The notes: generated from the sequence alone by a model not told the origin. Shown: positions 1 to 5,572, counted from the stretch's first letter. The stretch: 6,400 nt of DNA from an uncultured Eubacteriales bacterium (GCA_900318545.1 ONLC01000127.1:1-6400), one strand, 5' to 3'. A program made the numbers and translations.

Positions 1-792
1 ATAATAGTTGAGAACTGTCATGAGCCGATAATCTCTCAGGAGCTATGGGACGATGCACACAGAATGATGAGCGTAAAACGCCGCGCGACTAAAACAGGAG
101 AGTTCCAGATATTCGCAGGACACCTGTACTGTGCGGACTGCGGTCACGCACTCACCTACTCGCAGAAGAAACGCAAAGACGGTACATACCACGGAGCATA
201 CTCATGCTGGATGTATAAAACTCACGGCAAGGAATACTGTGCTTCGCATTACATCAACTACGATGTAATTTACGACATCGTACTTAAAGACATCAGGCGG
301 GTATTGAAGTCATATCGTAAGAACAAAGAGGAATTCAGAGCTTTCCTTAATAACAAATGCAGCGGCATCAGCAGCCAAAGGATAGCGCAGCTGAAAAACG
401 AACTTAAAAAGTCCCAAAACAGAATTGAAGAGCTTAATCATCTGCTAAACAAGCTGTATGAGGACAATGCGCTCGGGAAGCTGTCCGATGACCGTTATGT
501 ACAGATGTCAAACAGGTTTGAAAGTGAACTTCATACGTTAATGACATCGGTATCAGGGATAAACGAGGAGCTCAATAAGTATTCATTCCAGAACGACGAA
601 ACTGAAAAGTTTACAAAGATCATTGATCAGTACACTGACATTAAAGAGCTGAACTCTGAAATTATCAATGAACTTATCGATAAGGTCTTAGTCCATCATA
701 AGGAAGAAATTGACGGCAATACTTATCAGCAGGTCGAAATATACTATAAGTTTGTAGGCAATCTGGACAGAACCGCAAAAAATGCGGCATAA
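1..792 (+). CDS. Large serine recombinase, C-terminal part (5' truncated by window edge)
   Basis: This frame is open from base 1, so the gene starts upstream and the catalytic resolvase domain is not visible; 263 residues are seen. The order matches the C-terminal half of large serine recombinases. First comes the end of the Recombinase domain (VENCHEPIISQELWDDA, residues 3-19). Next is a zinc ribbon with CxxC at residues 44 and 47 and further Cys at 69 and 80. A long charged coiled coil follows (about 122-195). The C-terminal tail (about 220-258, with LVHHKEEIDG and IYYKFVGNL) resembles the DUF4368-type end. In the family these parts bind the attachment sites and control synapsis direction, so the protein should integrate and excise the element that ends just downstream. 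The TAA stop is 32 bp before a tRNA half, which fits a recombinase gene at the element's extremity. The family assignment is firm; which element it belongs to is not visible. Confidence 0.95.
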   Translation: MIVENCHEPIISQELWDDAHRMMSVKRRATKTGEFQIFAGHLYCADCGHALTYSQKKRKDGTYHGAYSCWMYKTHGKEYCASHYINYDVIYDIVLKDIRRVLKSYRKNKEEFRAFLNNKCSGISSQRIAQLKNELKKSQNRIEELNHLLNKLYEDNALGKLSDDRYVQMSNRFESELHTLMTSVSGINEELNKYSFQNDETEKFTKIIDQYTDIKELNSEIINELIDKVLVHHKEEIDGNTYQQVEIYYKFVGNLDRTAKNAA

Positions 793-797
793 AGGCA

Positions 798-823
798 ATA
801 GAGGGAACATCCGTTCCCTCTAT
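798..823. repeat. Perfect 11-bp inverted repeat (hairpin) next to the element boundary
   Basis: ATAGAGGGAAC (798-808) and GTTCCCTCTAT (813-823) are perfectly complementary around the loop ATCC. The hairpin begins 5 bp after the recombinase stop codon and ends 1 bp before the tRNA match. It could end the recombinase transcript, but no T-run follows (GTCCAAACACG), so it is not a canonical intrinsic terminator. It could equally be part of the recombinase binding site, since half-sites of this family extend roughly 20-25 bp from the crossover. Both roles are inference. Confidence 0.7.
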
Positions 824-824
824 G

Positions 825-867
825 TCCAAACACGTAGTCGCAGGTTCGAGTCCCGTCACAAGCTCCA
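825..867 (+). tRNA. 3' half of tRNA-Gly(UCC), no 5' half: probable attachment-site remnant
   Basis: Read backwards from CCA (865-867), the pieces have exact tRNA lengths: discriminator T864, acceptor 3' strand CACAAGC (857-863), T-arm GCAGG-TTCGAGT-CCCGT (840-856), five-base variable loop TAGTC (835-839), anticodon-stem 3' strand ACACG (830-834), AA (828-829) and anticodon TCC (825-827). U73 and the GTCGC-GGTTCGAGTCCCGTC pattern are typical of bacterial tRNA-Gly. The base before the anticodon is G824 instead of the universal U33. No CGTGT stem partner, D-arm or GCTTGTG acceptor strand occurs upstream, so only the 3' half is here. The T-stem has an A842-C854 mismatch, either decay of a fragment no longer in use or a native oddity. 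The 5' half, or an intact copy, should lie beyond the other end of the element. Confidence 0.75.
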
Positions 868-873
868 GTGGAT

Positions 874-911
874 AAACCGCTTAGAATAGACTTCTAAGCG
901 GTTTTATTTTT
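874..911 (+). terminator. Rho-independent terminator downstream of the tRNA half
   Basis: A perfect 13-bp stem (AAACCGCTTAGAA, 874-886, with TTCTAAGCGGTTT, 892-904) encloses the loop TAGAC and runs into a T-rich tract to 911 (TTTTATTTTT). It starts 6 bp after CCA and was presumably the native terminator of the tRNA gene, now serving whatever transcript enters from the element side. Confidence 0.92.
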
Positions 912-927
912 CTAAGGTAATTACAAA

Positions 928-1125
928 ATGACAGATAACCTAACGCGTGGTTCTTATTTGAGCTTTGATATCCGTAATTCATGTAATCATTCATTCCCAT
1001 ACGAGATTGTTACAGAAGGCATTTTTCTATTGGATAAGTCAAGATCAGAAGTTAACAATTTCGAAGTTATCATAAACGATACTTGGAAGCGCTCATCTTT
1101 CATTATACGACAAAATCCTTATTAA
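928..1125 (+). CDS. Doubtful 65-codon ORF, unknown product
   Basis: This is the only sizeable ORF between the tRNA terminator and glnN. It is AT-rich, has no family motif I recognise, no membrane segment and no signal peptide. A weak AAGG (914-917) lies 10 nt before the ATG. The start codon follows the T-tract of a strong terminator by only 16 bp, leaving no room for a promoter of its own, so it would depend on readthrough. It may be non-coding or a degenerate gene end. Apart from this ORF, nothing else is seen in 912-1128. Confidence 0.2.
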   Translation: MTDNLTRGSYLSFDIRNSCNHSFPYEIVTEGIFLLDKSRSEVNNFEVIINDTWKRSSFIIRQNPY

Positions 1126-1128
1126 TGC

Positions 1129-1168
1129 AGCAATCCGCCTGAACTAATGAAAGCTCAGGCGGATCGCT
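1129..1168. terminator. Hairpin at the end of the amt-glnN operon (probable terminator)
   Basis: ATCCGCCTGA (1133-1142) pairs perfectly with TCAGGCGGAT (1155-1164). The stem extends at both ends past single mismatches: AGC/GCT at the base, and CT/AG inside the 12-nt loop. It lies 26 bp beyond the glnN stop on the minus strand. Neither side has a strong T-run (TGCTGCATTAATAAGG when read on the minus strand), so termination may be inefficient or the structure may protect the mRNA 3' end. Confidence 0.55.
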
Positions 1169-1193
1169 ACTATATTTATGCTGTAACTGTATA

Positions 1194-3281
1194 TCAAACT
1201 CCAAAGAGCAATTTGTCATATGCAGGGAACGGCCAGTATGTTTCAGAGGTCACAACTTCAGCCTTGTCAGCGGCACTGCGGAGCTTATCCATTGCAGGCA
1301 GCATAGTGTCGCGGACAAATTCGGAAGCCTTTATGATAACGTCCTGTTTTTTGAAGTCAGCCACTACCTTTTCAAGCTTTGTTGTTGCCGAATCCATTTC
1401 ATCAATGAGCTCTGAAAGCTCCGTAACAAGACTGCTCTCATACTTGCAGGCTGCCTTTGATACACTCTTCTTAATTGATACTGCATAAGCTGTATCAGCT
1501 GCGAACTTTGAAACGGCAGGGATTATCTCCTTGCGTGCCATATCTATCATGGTAATAGCTTCGATATTGACTGTTTTGATGTAGTTTTCAAGCATGATAT
1601 CACAGCGTGAATTTATCTCAGCCTCGGTGAATACACCATGAGAGGTGAGCATATCCACGTTCTTCTTGTCGCAGATATGCGGCATTGCATCAGCTGTGGT
1701 CTTAAGGTTCATAAGACCGCGCTTTTCGGCTTCCTTTATCCATGAATCATCGTAGCCGTTGCCGTTGAAGATGATACGCTTGTGATCCTTGATAGTCTTT
1801 TTGATGAGCTCGTGAAGAGCCTTGTTGAAGTCCTTAGCACCTTCCAGCTTATCTGCGAACTGCTTCAGCTCCTCTGCAACTGCGGCGTTGAGGTGGATAT
1901 TAGCGCATGAGATACTGTTGGAGGAACCAAGCATACGGAATTCAAACTTGTTGCCTGTAAATGCAAATGGGGAAGTTCTGTTACGGTCAGTGGAGTCCTT
2001 GCTGAACTTAGGCAGAACATCAACGCCAAGCTGCATTTTTTCTTTCTTTGTTCCGCCGTATGGCTTATCCTTTTCGATAGCGTCCAGAACGGCTGTGAGT
2101 TCGTCGCCGAGGAATATGGATATAACAGCAGGCGGAGCTTCATTTGCACCAAGTCTGTGGTCGTTGCCTGCGGTAGCAACTGAAAGTCTCAGTAAGTCCT
2201 GATAGTCGTCAACAGCCTTGATAACTGCGGCAAGGAACAGCAGGAACTGCGCATTTTCAGCTGGAGTTTCACCGGGAGAAAGGAGATTCTCGCCCTGATC
2301 TGTTGAGATAGACCAGTTGTTGTGCTTGCCTGAGCCGTTGACACCTGCAAATGGCTTCTCATGGAGCAGACAAACAAGTCCGTGACGAAGTGCGACCTTC
2401 TGCATTACTTCCATTGTCAGCTGGTTATGGTCTGCGGCAATATTTGTTGTATCATATATAGGAGCCAGCTCATGCTGAGCAGGAGCAACTTCGTTGTGCT
2501 TTGTCTTTGCAAGAATGCCAAGCTTCCAAAGCTCCTTGTCGAGATCAGCCATATATTCAGCAACTCTTGGCTTGATAGAACCGAAGTAGTGGTCGTCCAT
2601 TTCCTGTCCCTTAGGAGGCATAGCGCCGAAGAGGGTACGACCTGTCATGATCAGGTCTTTTCTCTTCTTCCACATCTCACGGTCAACGAGGAAGTATTCC
2701 TGCTCGGGACCAACAGAGGTCTTTACACTCTTGACCTTGTCATTGCCAAAGAGTTTAAGTATACGGATAGCCTGCTTGTTGAGAGCTTCCATTGAACGCA
2801 GGAGAGGTACTTTCTTATCAAGTGCTTCACCTGTGTATGAGCAGAATGCAGTAGGAATGTAAAGTGTGCCGTCCTTGATGAATGCATAAGAAGTAGGATC
2901 CCATGCTGTGTATCCTCTTGCTTCAAAAGTTGCACGAAGTCCGCCTGATGGGAATGACGAAGCGTCAGGCTCACCCTTTACAAGCTCCTTGCCTGAGAAT
3001 TCCATAATAACTCTTCCGTCAGGTGCGGGAGAGATGAAGCTGTCGTGCTTCTCAGCAGTAACGCCTGTCATTGGCTGGAACCAGTGGGTGTAGTGAGTAG
3101 CGCCCTTTTCAACTGCCCATTCCTTCATTGCAGCCGCAACTGCATTTGCAACGGATATATCAAGAGGAGTTCCTCTGTCTATCGTTCTTTTCAGTGATTT
3201 GTACACCTTTTCTGAAAGTGTAGCTTTCATGATTCTGTCGTCGAATACCATTGAACCAAAGAAATCAGTTATTTTTTCCAT
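1194..3281 (-). CDS. glnN: Glutamine synthetase type III (GlnN)
   Basis: The 695-residue protein catalyses ATP-dependent amidation of glutamate with ammonium to glutamine in the cytoplasm. Its length and motifs are those of GS-III, not of the roughly 450-470-residue GS-I. The N-terminal GS-III domain has THWFQPMTG at 65-73 and a Ser/Gly-rich segment near 108-114. The catalytic core carries GPEQEYFLVD (191-200, metal-binding Glu), KHNEVAPAQHELAPIY (261-276), EKPFAGVNGSGKHNNWS (308-324), NEAPPAVISIFLG (380-392) and DRNRTSPFAFTGNKFEFRM (432-450). A C-terminal helical region follows (about 560-675). The start is well fixed: GGGAGGT lies 7 nt before the ATG. The gene follows the Amt-PII gene by 81 bp on the same strand and is probably cotranscribed with it, coupling ammonium import to assimilation. 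No good promoter is seen in the gap, only a hairpin. The gene is intact. Confidence 0.98.
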   Translation of the reverse strand: MEKITDFFGSMVFDDRIMKATLSEKVYKSLKRTIDRGTPLDISVANAVAAAMKEWAVEKGATHYTHWFQPMTGVTAEKHDSFISPAPDGRVIMEFSGKELVKGEPDASSFPSGGLRATFEARGYTAWDPTSYAFIKDGTLYIPTAFCSYTGEALDKKVPLLRSMEALNKQAIRILKLFGNDKVKSVKTSVGPEQEYFLVDREMWKKRKDLIMTGRTLFGAMPPKGQEMDDHYFGSIKPRVAEYMADLDKELWKLGILAKTKHNEVAPAQHELAPIYDTTNIAADHNQLTMEVMQKVALRHGLVCLLHEKPFAGVNGSGKHNNWSISTDQGENLLSPGETPAENAQFLLFLAAVIKAVDDYQDLLRLSVATAGNDHRLGANEAPPAVISIFLGDELTAVLDAIEKDKPYGGTKKEKMQLGVDVLPKFSKDSTDRNRTSPFAFTGNKFEFRMLGSSNSISCANIHLNAAVAEELKQFADKLEGAKDFNKALHELIKKTIKDHKRIIFNGNGYDDSWIKEAEKRGLMNLKTTADAMPHICDKKNVDMLTSHGVFTEAEINSRCDIMLENYIKTVNIEAITMIDMARKEIIPAVSKFAADTAYAVSIKKSVSKAACKYESSLVTELSELIDEMDSATTKLEKVVADFKKQDVIIKASEFVRDTMLPAMDKLRSAADKAEVVTSETYWPFPAYDKLLFGV

Positions 3282-3288
3282 TGTAATT

Positions 3289-3295
3289 ACCTCCC
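3289..3295 (-). promoter_or_regulatory. glnN ribosome binding site
   Basis: GGGAGGT on the minus strand, 7 nt before the glnN ATG (3281-3279), is a strong Shine-Dalgarno match and confirms the start. The AT-rich TATATAG just upstream is too close to the ribosome binding site, and lacks a -35 partner, to count as a promoter. Confidence 0.85.
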
Positions 3296-3318
3296 AGTAC
3301 TATATAATGTGGGGTCAG

Positions 3319-3349
3319 CTGCGGATAATGATTACCGAATTATCCGCAG
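3319..3349 (-). promoter_or_regulatory. Intercistronic hairpin between the Amt-PII gene and glnN
   Basis: CTGCGGATAAT (3319-3329) and ATTATCCGCAG (3339-3349) form a perfect 11-bp stem with a 9-nt loop, filling much of the 81-bp gap. When transcribed on the minus strand it is followed by CTGACCCCACATT with no U-run, so it is not a standard terminator. A processing or stabilising element that lets glnN mRNA level differ from that of the transporter is one reading; this is inference. Confidence 0.6.
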
Positions 3350-3362
3350 TGCCACTATCATA

Positions 3363-5192
3363 TTATGCTTTTTCCCATTCAGCCGAATCGTGGAGTGCGT
3401 TGTAGCCTTCCTCGCCTGTTCTGATCTTGATTACGTTCTCGATGTCGTAAATGAACATCTTACCGTCACCGTAGTTGCCTGTATAAAGAGCAGCCTTTGC
3501 TGCTGCAACTACCTTTTCAACAGGAACTGCACATACTGCAATTTCAGCCTTTACCTTAGGCAGCAGATTCATTTCAACAGCTGCACCACGGTAGTAGTTT
3601 GTCTGTCCGTTCTGCATTCCGCAGCCAAGTACATTTGTTACTGTGATGCCCTTGACGTCAATGTGTTCCATAGCTTCAATGAACTGCTGTAATTTCTGCT
3701 GTTTGAATATAACAACAATGTTTGTGAGCTTTGTTGCACCATCAGGTGAAGGTGTGGAGTAGTTCTTTACTTCTACTGCTTCATCAACTGTAGCAGCAGG
3801 CTTCTTTTCGGGTTTCTTTGCACCCTTCTTCTTTTCGACCTTTTCAACGCTCTTTGCGTCGTCCTTTGTGTATCCGAACATTCCTGCGTCTGTAAGTGCG
3901 GGAGCGAAGTCTGCGTAAGAGGAGATAAGACCGTGTTCTGTAACGTCAAGACCGATGATCTCTTCCTGCTCAGAAGCACGAAGACCAATAGTGTGCTTGA
4001 TAAGCTGGAAAACGATTATCATTGAAACTACTGTGAAGCAAGCGATAGCTGCGAAACCGCCGAGCTGTCTGCCAAGAAGTCCGAAGCCGCCGCCGTAGAA
4101 AAGACCTGAGAGCTGATCGCCGTTCTGGTCAACCAGTGAATATCCGGGAACCTCAGGGTTTGCAAAGAGACCAACTGCGATTGTACCCCAGATACCGTTC
4201 ATCATGTGAACTGCAACTGCACCAACAGGATCATCGATGTGGAGTTTGTAGTCGAGGAACCATACGCCGAAGCATACGAGTAAGCCTGAAACGATACCAA
4301 CTATTGAAGCGCCGAGGCAGTCTGTTACATCACAAGGAGCTGTGATACCTACGAGACCTGCAAGTGAAGCGTTAAGACACATTGAAACATCAGGCTTGCC
4401 GTATTTGAGCCATGTGAATATCATACAAGTTACTGTTGCGATAGCAGGAGCAACTGTTGTTGTAAGAAATACTGAACCGAGCTGATCTATTGAAGTACAA
4501 GCTGCGCCGTTGAATCCGTACCAGCCGAACCAGAGGATAAAGCAGCCGAGTGCACCAATTGTAAGGTTGTGACCTGGGATAGCGTTTACCTTGATCTCGC
4601 CGTCCTTTGTCTTATGGAATTTACCGATTCTTGGTCCGAGGATTGCTGCACCAACGAGAGCTGCGATACCGCCGACCATGTGGATATGTGCTGAGCCTGC
4701 GAAATCGTGGAAGCCCCACTGGCTGAGCCAGCCGCCGCCCCAGCCCCAGTGTGCCTCGATAGGATAAACAACAGCACTGATGATAGCTGAGTAAACGCAG
4801 TAGGATAAGAATTTTGTTCTTTCAGCCATTGCACCGGAAACGATAGTAGCTGTCGTTGCACAGAATACAAGGTTGAAAACGAAGTTTGACCAGTCGAATG
4901 AGCCGTAGGAAGTGAAGATGTCAAATCCGGGCTCGCCGATTATGCCGACGGCGTCCTCACCGAAGAGGAGACTGAAGCCTATGAGAATGAAAACAACTGT
5001 ACCGATACAGAAGTCCATTAAGTTCTTCATAATGATGTTGCCGGCGTTCTTTGCACGGGTGAAGCCTGTCTCCACCATTGCGAAGCCTGCCTGCATAAAG
5101 AATACGAGAGCAGCGCCTATAAGAAACCATACGCCGAAAATGGTTTTGTCAGTGTTTTCGGCAGCTTGTTGCAGAATTGTCTGAGAGTCCAT
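3363..5192 (-). CDS. amt: Ammonium transporter fused to a PII (GlnK-like) signalling domain
   Basis: The 609-residue polypeptide has two known modules. Residues ~15-425 are an Amt/MEP/Rh ammonium channel with multiple membrane helices, DFAGSAHIHMVGG (163-175, pore His171), DDPVGAVAVHMMNG (320-333, pore His329) and the cytoplasmic tail EEIIGLDVTEHG (410-421). A polar linker rich in Lys, Ala and Pro (~440-485, with KKKGAKKPEKKPAA) leads to a complete PII domain (~488-595). Recalled E. coli GlnK aligns without gaps at offset 488: Lys9=497, Gln39=527, Arg47=535, Lys58=546, TG-GDGK=571-578, Arg103=591. Differences include Arg38 to Met526, Tyr51 to Val539 and Arg101 to Lys589. PII normally blocks Amt by pushing Arg47 of its T-loop into the pore, so here sensor and channel are tethered. 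The start at 5192 is chosen because AAGGAGG lies 7 nt upstream; the frame stays open to an ATG at 5357, which lies upstream of the predicted transcription start. First gene of the operon with glnN. Confidence 0.96.
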   Translation of the reverse strand: MDSQTILQQAAENTDKTIFGVWFLIGAALVFFMQAGFAMVETGFTRAKNAGNIIMKNLMDFCIGTVVFILIGFSLLFGEDAVGIIGEPGFDIFTSYGSFDWSNFVFNLVFCATTATIVSGAMAERTKFLSYCVYSAIISAVVYPIEAHWGWGGGWLSQWGFHDFAGSAHIHMVGGIAALVGAAILGPRIGKFHKTKDGEIKVNAIPGHNLTIGALGCFILWFGWYGFNGAACTSIDQLGSVFLTTTVAPAIATVTCMIFTWLKYGKPDVSMCLNASLAGLVGITAPCDVTDCLGASIVGIVSGLLVCFGVWFLDYKLHIDDPVGAVAVHMMNGIWGTIAVGLFANPEVPGYSLVDQNGDQLSGLFYGGGFGLLGRQLGGFAAIACFTVVSMIIVFQLIKHTIGLRASEQEEIIGLDVTEHGLISSYADFAPALTDAGMFGYTKDDAKSVEKVEKKKGAKKPEKKPAATVDEAVEVKNYSTPSPDGATKLTNIVVIFKQQKLQQFIEAMEHIDVKGITVTNVLGCGMQNGQTNYYRGAAVEMNLLPKVKAEIAVCAVPVEKVVAAAKAALYTGNYGDGKMFIYDIENVIKIRTGEEGYNALHDSAEWEKA

Positions 5193-5199
5193 AAGAATA

Positions 5200-5206
5200 C
5201 CTCCTT
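5200..5206 (-). promoter_or_regulatory. Ribosome binding site deciding the Amt-PII start
   Basis: AAGGAGG on the minus strand, 7 nt before ATG 5192-5190, is the best Shine-Dalgarno match in the long open frame. It gives a protein beginning MDSQTILQQ a few residues before the first membrane helix, as expected for Amt proteins without a signal peptide. Confidence 0.88.
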
Positions 5207-5227
5207 GATAATTTACAGCATAAATAT

Positions 5228-5268
5228 CAAAGGGGTGCAGAAGTCCTGAGACTTCATACACCCCTTTG
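5228..5268 (-). promoter_or_regulatory. Stable two-part hairpin in the amt leader
   Basis: The outer stem has 10 bp (CAAAGGGGTG 5228-5237 with CACCCCTTTG 5259-5268). A small internal loop follows (CA/ATA), then an inner 6-bp stem (GAAGTC/GACTTC, 5240-5245 with 5250-5255) closed by a 4-nt loop. It lies between the leader terminator and the ribosome binding site. No clear U-run follows on the minus strand (GATATTTATG), so it looks like an mRNA structural or regulatory element more than a terminator. Confidence 0.65.
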
Positions 5269-5291
5269 TGTATGGAATTAGCGCTTAAACC

Positions 5292-5328
5292 AAAAAAGAG
5301 AGCTACGGATTCCATATCCGCAGCTCCC
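5292..5328 (-). terminator. Promoter-proximal intrinsic terminator in the amt leader (attenuator)
   Basis: On the minus strand GGGAGCTGCGGAT (5328-5316) pairs with ATCCGTAGCTCTC (5310-5298), 13 bp with two G-U pairs, around the loop ATGGA. Six U residues follow (5297-5292). The hairpin begins about 10 nt after the predicted transcription start and 100 nt before the translation start, and no gene on the minus strand upstream needs it. It should therefore stop transcription early unless antiterminated, giving a terminated RNA of about 45 nt. Confidence 0.82.
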
Positions 5329-5345
5329 TTGCTGTTTACAATGCC

Positions 5346-5374
5346 ATTATAGCTCATTGCGACGGATTTGTCAA
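5346..5374 (-). promoter_or_regulatory. amt-glnN operon promoter
   Basis: On the minus strand TTGACA (5374-5369), a 17-bp spacer and TATAAT (5351-5346) give a perfect match to the vegetative sigma-70/SigA consensus. Transcription should start near 5337-5339. Such a strong core promoter implies that regulation happens downstream, at the leader terminator, or by a repressor. The -35 overlaps an inverted repeat (GTCAAT at 5370-5375, ATTGAC at 5389-5394). Confidence 0.88.
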
Positions 5375-5475
5375 TAGCTTTTTTGAAAATTGACGTATCG
5401 CATATTTTTTCTCAGACGTTAGCGAGTAATAACTGTGCAGTTTTAACGAAACCGCTGAAATGCCCTTTTTTTCTA

Positions 5476-5504
5476 TTGACATTTCCGCTTTAACGTGATA
5501 AGAT
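5476..5504 (+). promoter_or_regulatory. gltB promoter
   Basis: TTGACA (5476-5481), a 17-bp spacer and TAAGAT (5499-5504) make a near-consensus vegetative promoter, with the start predicted at about A5511. It diverges from the amt promoter; their -35 boxes are about 100 bp apart, so one regulator bound between them could act on both. Confidence 0.87.
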
Positions 5505-5518
5505 GTTTTTAGCAACAA

Positions 5519-5560
5519 GGGCGTTCGTACAGGCTTACTGTCTGTATGGACGTCTTTTTT
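5519..5560 (+). terminator. Promoter-proximal intrinsic terminator in the gltB leader (attenuator)
   Basis: GGGCGTTCGTACAG (5519-5532) pairs with CTGTATGGACGTCT (5542-5555), 14 bp including several G-U pairs, around a 9-nt loop. A run of six T (5555-5560) follows, then ATTA. It begins about 8-9 nt after the predicted start site and lies 58 bp before the gltB ATG, so readthrough is needed to express gltB. Placement and the preceding CAAGGG match the terminator in the divergent amt leader. Confidence 0.8.
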
Positions 5561-5572
5561 ATTATGTAATGC

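Larger units (their letters stand above)
1..824. mobile_element. End of an integrative element (left boundary outside the window)
   Basis: A large serine recombinase gene lies directly against a tRNA fragment that lacks its 5' half, the usual look of the boundary between an integrated element and the chromosome. The tRNA match begins at 825, so the element is taken to end at about 824; the exact crossover dinucleotide cannot be fixed from one end. Everything beyond 868 (tRNA terminator, glnN, amt, gltB) looks like ordinary chromosome. Whether the element is a prophage, a conjugative transposon or only a recombinase remnant cannot be told here. Confidence 0.65.

Noticed and set aside
674..859. 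Minus-strand 61-codon ORF beginning with TGLEPATTCL
   Set aside because: It reads antisense through the tRNA T-arm and the recombinase 3' end. TGLEPAT-type peptides are a known artefact of translating tRNA complements.
1147..1488. Plus-strand ORF of 113 codons at the 3' end of glnN
   Set aside because: Antisense shadow of glnN, Ser/Thr-rich with no recognisable domain. Its start lies in the operon-end hairpin and it has no ribosome binding site.
2361..2795. Plus-strand ORF of 144 codons inside glnN
   Set aside because: Antisense to the conserved GS-III catalytic region. The glnN frame carries all the family motifs there.
3309..3692. Plus-strand ORF of 127 codons, Cys-rich
   Set aside because: Antisense to the PII domain of the fusion protein; the composition is that of a complementary-strand shadow.
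5355..5357. Farthest upstream ATG of the Amt-PII frame
   Set aside because: It lies upstream of the predicted transcription start, between the -10 and -35 boxes, and has no ribosome binding site. The 55 added codons read through a terminator and a hairpin.
5545..5569. Short leader peptide (ATG at 5546, seven codons) across the gltB terminator
   Set aside because: The frame is tiny and no proper Shine-Dalgarno sequence lies at a usable distance; the ATG is most simply part of the terminator stem.
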